Source: Altibacter sp.
Lineage (GTDB): Bacteria; Bacteroidota; Bacteroidia; Flavobacteriales; Flavobacteriaceae
Assembly (NCBI RefSeq): GCF_019913785.1
Contig: NZ_JAIOHK010000055.1
Coordinates: 186,001-250,000 of the forward strand
Reading direction: 5' to 3'
Length of the DNA stretch: 64,000 nt
Part shown: one piece after another, positions 1 to 9,223 of the stretch
Numbering within the stretch: the stretch's first letter is position 1
How the letters are laid out: every line of letters begins with the position of its first letter
Notes under the pieces: generated by a model
Databases searched by the model: none
Told to the model about the DNA's origin: nothing
Seen by the model: the letters and a program-made list of their open reading frames with translations, nothing else
Program-made: the position numbers and the translations under genes

Positions 1-29
1 TCAGAAAGTGCTATATATTGATCTTTCAT
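1..29 (-). CDS. Start of a gene after narH, probably narJ (partial)
   Basis: An ATG four bases downstream of the narH stop opens a frame reading MKDQYIALSE to the window edge. In nar operons the gene after narH is usually narJ, the cytoplasmic chaperone that inserts the molybdenum cofactor into NarG. The tight spacing supports translation in the same operon. Only about ten codons are visible, so the identity rests on gene order, not on sequence. Confidence 0.5.
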
Positions 30-33
30 TTTA

Positions 34-1527
34 TTATAAACCCCTTGCAGGTCTTTCTTTAAATCCAAATCCCGTTTCGCCTTTAAAATCGGCAGTTGCT
101 TCTAACATTTCTATAGATTCTTCCCTGTGAGCAGGAGGAATTACAAATCGTTCTTCAAATGTCGCCAAAGACGTTAACCTGTAGATTGCATTGGCAGTAT
201 CTTTATCTATTTGGGCAACAGTCATTAAATCCTTAACCTCGTCCTTGGGTAAATCCCCAACTGTACAGTCGCGTCGGTGAACTTTAACAGCCATAAGCTT
301 ATCGTAAACGGTTCTTACAATATCTGTATCGCCGGCCGAAAATAGGGAAGCTAGGTATTTCATCGGCAGCCTGTTCTGATCTATACTCGGAAACAAAGAT
401 TTCGCGCTTGATTCATAAACACCACTGCTATCAACCTGTGCCATACCGGGCAACATTGGCGGTACGTAAAACAGATTAGGTATCGTTCTATATTCTGGGT
501 GAAGCGGCAAAGCAATTCCCCACTCTTTTACAAACTTATACACTGGTGAGTTTTGCGCAGCAGTTATTGTGGAATCGGCGATACCGTTTCTTTGTGCTTC
601 CGCAATTACCTTGGGGTCATTGGGATCGAGATAAATATCAAGATGCGTTTCCACTAAAACATCTTCATTACAGGAGGCAACAGCCTCTATTCTATCGGCA
701 TCATAGAGCATAACACCCAAATAACGGATTCTACCAACACATGAATGCATACAAGCAGGCGCCTGTCCCGATTCCAATCTTGGATAGCATAAAATACACT
801 TTTCAGATTTCCCGTTATTCCAATTGTAATATGTTTTTTTGTAAGGACAAGCTGTCACACACATTCGCCATGCTCTACATCTTTCTTGATTGATTAGAAC
901 AATGCCATCTTCTCCTCTTTTATAAAGTGCCCCTGAAGGGCAGGAAGCAACGCAAGCCGGGTTAAGACAATGATTACAAATACGAGGTAAATACATCATG
1001 GTCATTTTTTCCAATTGGAACATGGCCTCCTGTTCTGCCGGTGATAAACTTTTAAAATTGGTATCCTTTCTGGCATATTCCGGTGAGCCACCTAGGTCGT
1101 CATCCCAATTGGGGCCGGCCTTTATTTCCATGGGTTCACCTGTTATCATAGAAACAGCACGACCAATAGGCTGATCGTCTCCTTCAGGAGCTGTAAACAA
1201 GTCTTCGTATTTATATCTCCATGGATGATAATAGTCATCAAGCACAGGCATATTGGGGTTATGAAATATATTCTTTAACCCTTTTAATTTTCCTGCACCT
1301 TTCAGAGATACCGTATTTCCATTCTTCTCCCATCCACCTTTATATATGTCCTGATCTTCCCATTTAGTAGGGTATCCAGTTCCTGGTTTTGTTTCCACAT
1401 TATTCCACCACATATATTCTGCACCTTTTCTATCGGTCCAAATGTTTTTACAGGCTACCGAACAAGTGTGACAACCTATACATTTGTCAAGATGAAAAAC
1501 CATTGAAATTTGTGCTCTTATATCCAT
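34..1527 (-). CDS. narH: Respiratory nitrate reductase beta subunit (NarH)
   Basis: Iron-sulfur electron-transfer subunit of the membrane-bound cytoplasmic nitrate reductase, passing electrons from the quinol/cytochrome side to NarG. At 497 residues it has normal NarH length. A first ferredoxin-type cysteine group lies at C16, C19, C22 and C26 (KCIGCHTCSVAC). Further groups occur around residues 184-260, including CNHCLNPACVASCP and CRAWRMCVTACP. In the latter a Trp stands where a cluster Cys would be, the NarH hallmark that gives a [3Fe-4S] cluster. There is no signal peptide, as expected for a cytoplasmic subunit. It starts 20 bp after the narG stop and is followed 4 bp later by the next gene. 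Identity is secure. Confidence 0.97.
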   Translation of the reverse strand: MDIRAQISMVFHLDKCIGCHTCSVACKNIWTDRKGAEYMWWNNVETKPGTGYPTKWEDQDIYKGGWEKNGNTVSLKGAGKLKGLKNIFHNPNMPVLDDYYHPWRYKYEDLFTAPEGDDQPIGRAVSMITGEPMEIKAGPNWDDDLGGSPEYARKDTNFKSLSPAEQEAMFQLEKMTMMYLPRICNHCLNPACVASCPSGALYKRGEDGIVLINQERCRAWRMCVTACPYKKTYYNWNNGKSEKCILCYPRLESGQAPACMHSCVGRIRYLGVMLYDADRIEAVASCNEDVLVETHLDIYLDPNDPKVIAEAQRNGIADSTITAAQNSPVYKFVKEWGIALPLHPEYRTIPNLFYVPPMLPGMAQVDSSGVYESSAKSLFPSIDQNRLPMKYLASLFSAGDTDIVRTVYDKLMAVKVHRRDCTVGDLPKDEVKDLMTVAQIDKDTANAIYRLTSLATFEERFVIPPAHREESIEMLEATADFKGETGFGFKERPARGL

Positions 1528-1547
1528 AATGATTGTAATACGTTTTC

Positions 1548-4500
1548 TTAATATTCTACTTTTGTCATTTTTCGTACCAATACGTGGGTGTCTCTATTTA
1601 CACCTACCGGACCCCAATAATTGAAATGATAGGTGAACTGACCGTAACCTCCGCACATTAAGTTTGGCTTTAAGTGAACTCTGGTAAAGGAATTATTCAT
1701 CCCTCCACGTCTAGGCTCGCCTTTTTTTCCTCTTCGTTCTTGCGACTTGGGAATATTATACGTTCGTTCAACAGCATGATAAACAATACATACTCCTTTC
1801 GGAATTCTAGAACTTACACAGGCCCGGGCTACATAGGTTCCGTGATCATTATATACTTCAACATGCTCATTGTCCTTAATTCCGAGTTCTTCCGCATCTT
1901 CTTCACTTATCCAACAAGGTTCGGCACCTCTAGACAAGGTAAGCATCCTCAATGTATCGCCATAAGTTGAATGAATATGCCATTTTCCATGTGGTGTAAG
2001 GCAGTTTAGCATCTTGGCCTTACCATCGTTAACCGTTACTCTCAAATCACCATAGGTTTCCGGTGTTGGTGATGGTTTATAGGTTGATAGATGTTCGCCG
2101 AAAGCAATATATGCGTCGTGATCCAAATAGAAATGCTGCCGTCCGGTAAGTGTTCTCCAAGGAACAAACATATCTACGTTATATGTATACGCCGCATAAG
2201 TCCTTCCTTCATGCATTAATCCAGACCAAAGTGGAGAGGAGTTATATCGTTGCGGTTGTGCCTGCAAGTCTAAATACTCCATCTTAATATTTTCGTATGG
2301 ATTTCCTAGTTGCGCTATTTCAGGTACGCCAATTTTTTTAGCCATATTTTCATAACACCGCTTGGCCAATTTGCCATTCGTTAGTGTTGATAGTATAAGT
2401 ATCGCATTAATGGCCTCAACATCATCTTTTAAAGAAGGGTATTCGGTTCCATCTTTCCATTTGGTAATATGCTGTCTTCTTGTCAACATCTCCTCGTATA
2501 CATCCTCACACATATAATGGTTTCCATGTGCGCCCAAGCCATTTTCGGCTACTGCTTTTCCAAGTGAAATGAATTTATCATAAATCTTAGTGTAATCTCT
2601 ATCCTTAAAAACAATTTTATGCATCGTCTTCCCAGGGATAGGTTCACAGTCACCTTTGCTCCAATCTAGAAGGTTCGTCTGACTTATTTCATCTTTTGAG
2701 TCGTGCGTAAGAGGAAGGTTAACAACATCTGTCATCACATCAGGAAGATACTGTGGCGCCATTTCTTGTACTTTCTTGGCCAAGCCCTGAAAAATTTGCC
2801 AATCGGTCTTTGCTTCCCAAACTGGAGGAATCGCTGCTGAAAGTGGATGAATAAAGGAGTGCATATCGGTAGAGTTGATATCTGCCTTTTCATACCATGA
2901 AGCGGTTGGAAGCACTATATCTGAATAAAGGGCCGAGGTATCCATTCTGAAGTTAATATCAATTACCAAATCCATTTTACCTTTAGCGCCTTCTTTGACA
3001 AATTCGATATCCTCAACTATATCTCCCGCCACCTCGTCGGCAATTTTATTACTGTGTGTGCCCAAATAATGGTCTAAAAAGTACTCATGTCCTTTGGCCG
3101 AAGTTCCTATGGCATTTCCACGCCAAATAAACCAGACTCTAGGGAAATTTATTTCTTTATCGGGCTGAACTACAGAATGCTGAAGATCTCCATTCTTTAG
3201 CTGGTTCACAATGTAATCTCTCATGGCCTCGTCAGTAGCATGTCCGCTGGCCTTGGCCTCTTTCACAATATCATAATTGCTTTTATTATATTGCGGATAG
3301 TAGGGCATCCAGCCGTTTTTAACTGCCATTACCACCCAGTCTGCACTGTGCATATTGGCAATTTTATTATCCGGGGACGAATTGTAGTATTTCTGATTAC
3401 CATCATAACGCCATTGGGATGAATTGATATAGTGCCAAATTGGACCTTGTTGTAAACGAGGTGCGGTTCCCCAATCTTTGGAGCTCATAATAGTTGCCCA
3501 AGAATCCATCGGCGCCAATTTTTCCTGCCCAACATAGTGATTCATTCCACCACCGTTTTTCCCATTACACCCAGTGAGCATCTGCGCCATAATCGATGCC
3601 CGATACATCAGGTTATTGTGGAACCAGTGATTAATGGCGGCACCCACAATTACCATACAAGCCCCTTCTGTCTTTTCTGCCGTATTAGCCCATTCTCTGG
3701 CAATTTGTAATACCTCATTTCTACTAAGGCCTGTAAATATTTCTTGCCATGCCGGAGTATAAGCAGCATCTTTATCATCATATGATGATGGATAAGCACC
3801 TTCCAAACCACGCCCAACTCCATATTGCGCCATGGTGACATCGTAAATGGTAGTAACCGCGATTTTTGTCCCGTCTACACCTGTAATATAACGTACAGGA
3901 ACACCACGATTAACCTTTTTGTCCAGCCCGAATTCTGTAAACTCAACCTGAAGTATATCATCATTATTTTCGATTAATGAAAGTTCGGGATCATATTCAT
4001 TCCCTGTTTCACCATCTTTGTAGTTTAAATTCCATTTGCCTTTTTCATCTTGCCATCTATATCCGGAGGTTCCCATGGGTGATACCAGACCACCCGATTT
4101 TGAATCGAAGTTCAGAAACTTCCAATCTCCATTTTCAGCATCTTTGTACGTTGCCACTTCATTGGCACGAACCATTCTTCCGGGATGATAAGTTCCTCCT
4201 TTTTTCTCTAATTTTATGATAAAAGGACAATCGGTAAATCGCTTTACATAGTCTATAAAGTAAGGAACCTTGCGATCTACATGAAATTCTTTTAAAATAA
4301 CATGAGTAACTGCCATCCAAAAGGCACCGTCTGAACCAGCATGTACTGGCAACCATTGATCGGCGTGCTTTGCAACCATACTAAAGTCTGGAGACATCAC
4401 AACGGTTTTTGTGCCATTGTGCCTAGCTTCGGAAAAGAAATGGATATCCGGAGTTCTAGTCATTCCCAGATTCGCCCCCATCGAAATAATGTACTTTGAT

Positions 4501-5189
4501 TTATACCAATCTGCGCTTTCACAGACATCGGTCTGTTCCCCCCAAATTTCAGGAAAGGCACTTGGCAAATCACAATACCAATCGTAAAAACTCAGGTTTA
4601 CGCCACCCATTAATTGCAGATATCGAGCCCCTGATGCGTAACTCAACATGCTCATTGCTGGTATAGGTGAAAATCCAATCAAGCGATCCGGGCCATATTT
4701 CTGAACCGTATATATATTTGAAGCTGCTATTAATTCAGTAATTTCATCCCAATGTACTCTTCGAAATCCACCTTTTCCTCTTGCTCTTTGATACCTTCTT
4801 CGTTTTTCGTCATCGGCCTGTAAATTTGCCCAAGCCGCAACGGGATCTCCGTTCGCTTTTTCCTTCTCAATTCTGAACAAATCGATGAGAGCTCCTCTAA
4901 CAATAGGGTACTTAACCCGTATTGGACTATACAAATACCAGGAATACGAAATTCCTCTTTGACATCCTCTTGGCTCATAAGGAGGAACCTCTTTATTAAA
5001 TTGTGGATAATCCAGCTGCTGCATTTCCCAAACCACCACACCATCTTTTACATGGATTCCCCAGGAACAACCACCTGTACAATTTACACCATGCGTGCTA
5101 CGCACTACTTTATCATATTGCCATCTGTTTCTGTAAAAATCTTCCCACTTTCGGGTCTTCGGTGAGATAATGTCTTCAATCCAACTCAT
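1548..5189 (-). CDS. narG: Respiratory nitrate reductase alpha subunit (NarG)
   Basis: Catalytic molybdenum (bis-MGD) subunit that reduces nitrate to nitrite. At 1213 residues it aligns by eye along its length with NarG. The FS0 iron-sulfur site is visible as H33, C37, C41 and C76 (HGVNCTGGC and RGCQRG). D207 in [19 protein letters not shown] occupies the place of the Mo-ligating Asp of E. coli NarG (Asp222; the offset of 15 agrees with that of the FS0 residues). No functional Tat signal is present: the start [20 protein letters not shown] enters the conserved RQRW-like region directly, so this is the cytoplasmic-facing type and not periplasmic Nap. It lies 46 bp after the cytochrome gene and 20 bp before narH. 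Confidence 0.98.
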   Translation of the reverse strand: MSWIEDIISPKTRKWEDFYRNRWQYDKVVRSTHGVNCTGGCSWGIHVKDGVVVWEMQQLDYPQFNKEVPPYEPRGCQRGISYSWYLYSPIRVKYPIVRGALIDLFRIEKEKANGDPVAAWANLQADDEKRRRYQRARGKGGFRRVHWDEITELIAASNIYTVQKYGPDRLIGFSPIPAMSMLSYASGARYLQLMGGVNLSFYDWYCDLPSAFPEIWGEQTDVCESADWYKSKYIISMGANLGMTRTPDIHFFSEARHNGTKTVVMSPDFSMVAKHADQWLPVHAGSDGAFWMAVTHVILKEFHVDRKVPYFIDYVKRFTDCPFIIKLEKKGGTYHPGRMVRANEVATYKDAENGDWKFLNFDSKSGGLVSPMGTSGYRWQDEKGKWNLNYKDGETGNEYDPELSLIENNDDILQVEFTEFGLDKKVNRGVPVRYITGVDGTKIAVTTIYDVTMAQYGVGRGLEGAYPSSYDDKDAAYTPAWQEIFTGLSRNEVLQIAREWANTAEKTEGACMVIVGAAINHWFHNNLMYRASIMAQMLTGCNGKNGGGMNHYVGQEKLAPMDSWATIMSSKDWGTAPRLQQGPIWHYINSSQWRYDGNQKYYNSSPDNKIANMHSADWVVMAVKNGWMPYYPQYNKSNYDIVKEAKASGHATDEAMRDYIVNQLKNGDLQHSVVQPDKEINFPRVWFIWRGNAIGTSAKGHEYFLDHYLGTHSNKIADEVAGDIVEDIEFVKEGAKGKMDLVIDINFRMDTSALYSDIVLPTASWYEKADINSTDMHSFIHPLSAAIPPVWEAKTDWQIFQGLAKKVQEMAPQYLPDVMTDVVNLPLTHDSKDEISQTNLLDWSKGDCEPIPGKTMHKIVFKDRDYTKIYDKFISLGKAVAENGLGAHGNHYMCEDVYEEMLTRRQHITKWKDGTEYPSLKDDVEAINAILILSTLTNGKLAKRCYENMAKKIGVPEIAQLGNPYENIKMEYLDLQAQPQRYNSSPLWSGLMHEGRTYAAYTYNVDMFVPWRTLTGRQHFYLDHDAYIAFGEHLSTYKPSPTPETYGDLRVTVNDGKAKMLNCLTPHGKWHIHSTYGDTLRMLTLSRGAEPCWISEEDAEELGIKDNEHVEVYNDHGTYVARACVSSRIPKGVCIVYHAVERTYNIPKSQERRGKKGEPRRGGMNNSFTRVHLKPNLMCGGYGQFTYHFNYWGPVGVNRDTHVLVRKMTKVEY

Positions 5190-5235
5190 ATTATTAGCAA
5201 ATGTTTATTCTATTAAATTGTATTAATACTTGTGA

Positions 5236-6084
5236 TTACCTATTATAAATGTCGTGCTTAACAGATCGCTTAAGTCTTCTTCTCCAAAGCAATTCAATAA
5301 CAAGGAACAGCACAACTAGGCCTCCTCCTCCACCCAAAAGAAGGACTTGATTTCCATTATTTATGGTTTGCTGTTCTTCTTTTACTTCATCGACATGCTT
5401 TAGATACGCTGAAAGCTGTATCACTTCCAAGCTGTCCAATGCATTATTCTTATATGCGGCAGCCATGACTGGAAACGGTGGCGTACCTATGATACTAACA
5501 AGGCCGGCATCGCCCATTCTGGAATACGCTGCTGTTAAGTCTTTCGCCAATATCCCGCCACTTATCAATTCATCACTGTCGATATGATGGCATGAAATGC
5601 AAGAAGTTCCTTTATTGGCAAATCTTTTTTTACCAGAAAAAAGAAGATGTCCGTTCTTAACATCCTCTTCTGTATATTCGATAGGTATAATTTCAACTGC
5701 TTCTTCAACGACACTCACTGATGAACTAGTTCTCGCCGCTGTTTCCTCATCAATATATGCCAGAATTGCGTTTATATCGTTATTGCTCAGACCGGGTTGG
5801 TCATTCATGATTACTTCGTTATTTTCTTTGAACAATGCAACGGCAAGAGAATCACCTGCCTTAATCATTGTTTGCGATGACTTAATGAAACTAACCACCC
5901 AATCTTTGTCCCGCTTTTTAGTAACGCCTAAAAGGTCAGGGCCTAGAAACTTCTTTCCTAACTTATGACATGCAGTACAATTTTGCTTAAACAGAGCCTC
6001 CCCGTCTTGTCCAATTATATATTGGGAGGAACAACTCAAAATAAAAAACATAAACACCGTAATACGCTTGCTGAAAATTTTCAT
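5236..6084 (-). CDS. Membrane-anchored dihaem cytochrome c heading the nar operon (NarC-like)
   Basis: First gene of the nitrate reductase operon. The 282-residue protein has an N-terminal export signal ending near FFILSCSS (a possible lipobox Cys at 18) and two class I cytochrome c domains with CTACH at 36-40 and CISCH at 162-166. Met93 (VIMNDQ) and Met207 (FPVMAAAY) are candidate distal ligands. A single C-terminal membrane helix spans about 247-267 and is followed by a basic tail (WRRRLKR). The haems therefore lie in the periplasm while the tail is cytosolic. Its position suggests a role in electron transfer to or from the NarGHI complex, as proposed for NarC in other nar operons. That role is inferred from context. 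Confidence 0.85.
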   Translation of the reverse strand: MKIFSKRITVFMFFILSCSSQYIIGQDGEALFKQNCTACHKLGKKFLGPDLLGVTKKRDKDWVVSFIKSSQTMIKAGDSLAVALFKENNEVIMNDQPGLSNNDINAILAYIDEETAARTSSSVSVVEEAVEIIPIEYTEEDVKNGHLLFSGKKRFANKGTSCISCHHIDSDELISGGILAKDLTAAYSRMGDAGLVSIIGTPPFPVMAAAYKNNALDSLEVIQLSAYLKHVDEVKEEQQTINNGNQVLLLGGGGGLVVLFLVIELLWRRRLKRSVKHDIYNR

Positions 6085-6096
6085 TAGTCTTGGTAA

Positions 6097-6124
6097 TTTG
6101 TTTAATCGTATTTGTTTAATCGTA
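6097..6124. repeat. Tandem 14-bp direct repeat upstream of the nar operon
   Basis: Two abutting identical copies of TTTGTTTAATCGTA at 6097-6110 and 6111-6124, starting 12 bp upstream of the cytochrome start codon and so probably inside the leader. It may be a regulator site, an mRNA element or a slippage product. Confidence 0.8.
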
Positions 6125-6137
6125 GTCTATTCAACAA

Positions 6138-6145
6138 CAAAAATA
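6138..6145 (-). promoter_or_regulatory. Candidate -7 element for the nar operon
   Basis: Reads TATTTTTG on the minus strand, matching the Bacteroidetes -7 consensus TAnnTTTG, 54 bp before the cytochrome start. No clear -33 TTTG was found, and the region is A/T rich, so a chance match is possible. Confidence 0.4.
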
Positions 6146-6151
6146 TATAAC

Positions 6152-6173
6152 CATCATGTCTAAAAATATGATG
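6152..6173. promoter_or_regulatory. Inverted repeat upstream of the nar promoter
   Basis: CATCAT at 6152-6157 and ATGATG at 6168-6173 are separated by 10 bp. It lies just upstream of the candidate -7 element, where an activator of anaerobic or nitrate respiration could bind. The regulator is unknown. Confidence 0.35.
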
Positions 6174-6190
6174 TGGCTCATATATTAGGA

Positions 6191-6454
6191 TTAAACCAAA
6201 TGTATCTGGGAGGTGACTGAAAAATCAATTAGCAACGCAACTAATTCTATAGGATTTACAGCATCACTTAATCCGGGTAAAACTGCGTAAGGGGATTGAA
6301 GAACTGGACTCCTAATTTGTAAAAAAGCAAACTGATAAGCAGGAGTACCAATTTCCATAAAACCAAAAATCAATGCCCTATCTTTTATCGCTGCGTCAGT
6401 ATCTTGAAAAGGTATTTTTAATACAAATGTTGAAACCTTATTTGTGGTTCGTTT
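6191..6454 (-). pseudogene. Possible remnant of a protein gene
   Basis: An open stretch of about 87 codons bounded by stops, reading for example ALIFGFMEIGTPAYQFAF near its middle and ending ..VTSQIHLV. It looks protein-like but has no ATG at its upstream end; the only starts are internal (TTG at 6373, or ATG codons further in). No family was recognised. It may be the 3' end of a decayed gene or simply noncoding DNA. Together with 6085-6190 and 6455-6574 it fills the gap between the nar operon and tRNA-Asn. Around 6532-6572 there are short self-complementary segments of unknown meaning. Confidence 0.25.
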
Positions 6455-6574
6455 TCATCTACATAGAGGGAGTGGGTTCGCCTGTATAAATAAAAGATTT
6501 ATTCACGTCATTGGGCGAAGAAATAAAATTTAGGTGGCCTCAGAAAAGCCAGTGCGGCAGGCCGTGTACCTCAC

Positions 6575-6605
6575 AAAAAAAGCCACTCACTTTCGTGAAT
6601 GGCTT
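6575..6605 (-). terminator. Rho-independent terminator after tRNA-Asn
   Basis: A hairpin with 10 paired bases and one mismatch around a 4-base loop (AAGCCA.TCAC arms at 6580-6605). On the minus strand it is followed by a run of T (A run at 6575-6581 on the plus strand). It sits 14 bp past the tRNA 3' end. Confidence 0.85.
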
Positions 6606-6618
6606 CTCGTCGCTTTCG

Positions 6619-6692
6619 CTCCTCTTCTTGGGCTCGAACCAAGGACCCTCTGATTAACAGTCAGATGCTCTAACCAACTGAGCTAAAGAGGA
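6619..6692 (-). tRNA. tRNA-Asn (GTT)
   Basis: A 74-nt cloverleaf without encoded CCA. Acceptor stem TCCTCTT/AAGAGGA with discriminator G; D arm GCTCAGTTGGTTAGAGC; anticodon stem TCTGA/TCAGA with loop CTGTTAA giving anticodon GTT; T arm CTTGG TTCGAGC CCAAG. A terminator follows directly. Confidence 0.97.
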
Positions 6693-6784
6693 ATTTCATA
6701 TAGAAATATAAAAGCTGTTAGTCTTTTAGCGGTTGCAAATATAATTTATTTTTCTAAGTGCTACAAAAAAGAATTTCACTTTTT

Positions 6785-8104
6785 TTACCCCCCAAATATG
6801 GCGCGATAGATATCATTTCCATTTGCAAATAATACCAATGCAATCAACAGGAAGAATCCAACCATTTGTGCGTATTCCATAAACTTATCATTTGGCTTAC
6901 GCCCGCTTACCATTTCATACAGTAAAAACATCACATGACCTCCATCCAAGGCCGGTATCGGGAGTACGTTCATAAAGGCCAATATGATTGAGATGAGCGC
7001 TGTGGTTTGCCAAAAACTCATCCAATCCCAGGTGTCCGGAAACAGATTCCCTATGGCTCCAAAACCACCCAACTGACTCGCCCCTTTCGTGGTAAACACA
7101 TATTTAAATTGTTTTACATAGTCCTTTAGGATATTATACCCAAATCCAACCCCTCCGGTGATGCTTTCTAAAAAAGTATAGTCGAGATGTGTCGTCTTTC
7201 CATAATTATTAACGCCAACAATTCCGTCCTCATTAGGTGTTACATTCATGGTCAGTAGTTGACCATTTCTATCGACTACAATGGTATTCTCCATATCCTT
7301 GTTCTCTACGACATTCATCGTAAACTCATGCCAATACGAAACATCCAAGCCGTTTACCGATATGATTCGGTCTCCTTTCAAAAAACCGGCCATTGCCGCC
7401 GGATACTCTGCAAGCACCGTATCTATCACCGGGTTTCTACGCTCAACAAATGGCTTCAGAATGTCTTTTTTAAACATTTCAGTACCAATATCTTCAGGAA
7501 CCGCAAGTGTTTCGGTGGTGCCGTTCTCGTGTCTTACTTCAATTGAAGTCACATCTCTCAAAAACAGATATTTATTAATATCGGTCACATTTTCAAATAC
7601 ATCTCCGTTTACTTTCAGAATTTGATCTCCGTCCTGAAAACCGTATTGTTTAAATTCTTCAGCAATGGCAAACCCAAGGGGCATATCGGCATTGGTGGTG
7701 ATATTTCTACCGTAAAACCCTAAGATCATAGAATAAATAGCAAAACCAACAATAATATTCACTGTAACACCTCCCAGCATAATGATTAATCGCTGCCAGG
7801 TTGGCTTGCTTCTAAATTCCCAAGGTTGCGGTGGCTGCGCCATTTGCTCCTTGTCCATACTTTCATCGATCATTCCCGAGATTTTCACATACCCTCCCAA
7901 AGGTAACCACCCTATCCCATAGACTGTATCGCCAATCTTTTTCTTAACCAATGCAAATTTCACATCGAAAAACAAAAAGAACTTTTCTACTCTGGTTTTA
8001 AATATTTTAGCGGGAATAAAGTGTCCCAACTCATGCAAAACAATCAATATAGATAAGCTTAAAATAAGCTGAAGTGCCTTCACCACAAATGGAGTCATAG
8101 TCAT
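6785..8104 (-). CDS. rseP: RIP metalloprotease, site-2 protease family (RseP)
   Basis: Intramembrane zinc protease that cleaves membrane-anchored regulators, typically anti-sigma factors, after a first-site cut. The zinc motif HELGH is at 24-28 in the first membrane helix. The third zinc ligand motif is in NVLPIPALDGGH near the C terminus. PDZ-type segments lie between (for example GDQILKVNGDVF and GDRIISVNGLDV), followed by C-terminal membrane helices. At 439 residues it is typical for the family. The start at 8104 (MTMTPF) is supported by a TACTTTTG element about 14 bp upstream; the Met two codons in is also possible. Its target in this window is unknown, although a sigma/anti-sigma-like pair lies at 59232-61314. 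Confidence 0.96.
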   Translation of the reverse strand: MTMTPFVVKALQLILSLSILIVLHELGHFIPAKIFKTRVEKFFLFFDVKFALVKKKIGDTVYGIGWLPLGGYVKISGMIDESMDKEQMAQPPQPWEFRSKPTWQRLIIMLGGVTVNIIVGFAIYSMILGFYGRNITTNADMPLGFAIAEEFKQYGFQDGDQILKVNGDVFENVTDINKYLFLRDVTSIEVRHENGTTETLAVPEDIGTEMFKKDILKPFVERRNPVIDTVLAEYPAAMAGFLKGDRIISVNGLDVSYWHEFTMNVVENKDMENTIVVDRNGQLLTMNVTPNEDGIVGVNNYGKTTHLDYTFLESITGGVGFGYNILKDYVKQFKYVFTTKGASQLGGFGAIGNLFPDTWDWMSFWQTTALISIILAFMNVLPIPALDGGHVMFLLYEMVSGRKPNDKFMEYAQMVGFFLLIALVLFANGNDIYRAIFGG

Positions 8105-8111
8105 AAAAATT

Positions 8112-8139
8112 AGGGCACAAAAGTAATCTTTTCTGCCCT
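8112..8139. promoter_or_regulatory. Long inverted repeat overlapping the rseP promoter
   Basis: AGGGCA-c-AAAAG taat CTTTT-c-TGCCCT: 11 paired bases per side with one C/C mismatch. It contains the -7 element of rseP and is not followed by a T run on either strand, so it looks more like an operator or 5' hairpin than a terminator. Confidence 0.5.
8118..8125 (-). promoter_or_regulatory. -7 element of rseP
   Basis: TACTTTTG on the minus strand (TAnnTTTG), 13 bp before the ATG at 8104. It implies a very short mRNA leader. Confidence 0.6.
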
Positions 8140-8220
8140 GTTAAAAAAATAATTCAAGGGTACTCGTTAGTATTCCAAAACTTTAATACGTTACAATCGT
8201 GATATTATTCTTTTTGATGG

Positions 8221-8228
8221 TAATTTTG
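8221..8228 (+). promoter_or_regulatory. -7 element of the SCO1-type gene
   Basis: TAATTTTG matches TAnnTTTG and lies 19 bp before the ATG at 8248. Confidence 0.5.
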
Positions 8229-8247
8229 TTTAAATTTTTTACTGAAG

Positions 8248-8913
8248 ATGCTCCGGTTTTTTGAAAAATATAAGTTTTTGGCCATTGTACTAATGGTCCT
8301 CTCCATCATTATTATTTCCCTAATCTACCAAATCCTGAAGCCCACTGCTGTTTTACCCGTATTTCAACCGGCTCAGGTGAATGCAGAAATGGTAGACAGT
8401 ACCCTACAGCATGTAAAAAAATACCATACCGTTGGCGATTTTTCATTGCTCAATCAAAACGGAAAAGAAATCACCTCAAAAGACTACGAGGGGAAGATCT
8501 ATGTAGCCGATTTCTTTTTCACCACCTGCCAAACCATCTGCCCCATCATGACGGACCATATGTTACAAATTCAGGAAGCTTTTAAAAATGATACCGCTGT
8601 GTTATTGCTTTCGCATACAGTAACCCCTGAGATCGACTCGGTCGCCCAACTCAAAAAGTATGCCCTAGAGAAAGGAGTGGACGACAAAAAATGGAATTTG
8701 GTCACCGGAGATAAAAAAGAGATCTACGACCTCGCCCGTAAATCATACCTCGCGGCCAAAGACAATCCATTTTCAGAAAATGACCTAATCCACACCGAAA
8801 ATTTTGTACTTGTCGATGCTAAAAAACGAATTCGAGGGTTTTACGATGGTACCAGTCCGGAGGACATCACAAAACTTTTGGAGGACATTCAAATGCTGAA
8901 AGCAGAGCACTAA
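8248..8913 (+). CDS. SCO1/SenC family copper chaperone, thioredoxin-fold
   Basis: Delivers copper to, or keeps reduced, the CuA site of cytochrome c oxidase. The 221-residue protein has an uncleaved N-terminal membrane helix (about 11-30) and a periplasmic thioredoxin-like domain. The Cu-binding C94-x3-C98 lies in FFFTTCQTICPIM and the third ligand is H182 in LIHTENF, so all SCO1 ligands are present. A single gene, flanked by divergent rseP and co-directional feoAB with an 80-bp gap, so probably its own transcript. Confidence 0.95.
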   Translation: MLRFFEKYKFLAIVLMVLSIIIISLIYQILKPTAVLPVFQPAQVNAEMVDSTLQHVKKYHTVGDFSLLNQNGKEITSKDYEGKIYVADFFFTTCQTICPIMTDHMLQIQEAFKNDTAVLLLSHTVTPEIDSVAQLKKYALEKGVDDKKWNLVTGDKKEIYDLARKSYLAAKDNPFSENDLIHTENFVLVDAKKRIRGFYDGTSPEDITKLLEDIQMLKAEH

Positions 8914-8955
8914 TTTTTTTAAACTGAAATGTTTTTTCACCTCCCAATTTTAGGT

Positions 8956-8963
8956 TACTTTTG
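8956..8963 (+). promoter_or_regulatory. -7 element of feoAB
   Basis: TACTTTTG matches the Bacteroidetes -7 consensus and lies 30 bp upstream of the feoA ATG. It overlaps the palindrome-like element at 8959-8974. Confidence 0.65.
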
Positions 8964-8974
8964 CCTTGTTTAAA
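8959..8974 (+). promoter_or_regulatory. Candidate metalloregulator site at feoA
   Basis: TTTTGCCTTGTTTAAA is identical at 14 of 16 positions, in the same orientation on the plus strand, to the palindrome TTTAGCCTTGTCTAAA upstream of mntR at 16592-16607. It overlaps the -7 box, a position suited to iron- or manganese-dependent repression. The two differences (A to T at position 4, C to T at position 12) weaken its own symmetry. Confidence 0.5.
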
Positions 8975-8993
8975 ATCAATCTAAATAAAGTAC

Positions 8994-9221
8994 ATGCTAA
9001 CAATTGCTTCATTGAAAAAAGGGCAACGCGCTATTATCAAGGACTTTTCCGTAGATGTAGTGCCCTTGAAGTTATTAGAAATGGGCTGCCTCCCTGGCAA
9101 TGAAGTGACTTTAGTACAACTTGCCCCATTTCATGATCCACTGTATCTCAATATAAATGGTAGTCACCTCGCTATTCGGAAAGAAACCGCCGCCCAGATT
9201 GAAATAGAATTGATAGACTGA
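8994..9221 (+). CDS. feoA: Ferrous iron transport protein A (FeoA)
   Basis: A small cytosolic SH3-like protein that assists the FeoB ferrous iron permease. At 75 residues it has the usual size. The FeoA pattern is visible: an early LKKGQRAII segment, LLEMGCLPGNEVTLVQLAP in the middle, and a C-terminal SHLAIRKETAAQIEIE strand pair. feoB begins 2 bp after its stop, so the two genes are translationally linked. The ATG is used, preceded by a -7 box 30 bp upstream. Confidence 0.95.
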   Translation: MLTIASLKKGQRAIIKDFSVDVVPLKLLEMGCLPGNEVTLVQLAPFHDPLYLNINGSHLAIRKETAAQIEIELID

Positions 9222-9223
9222 CC

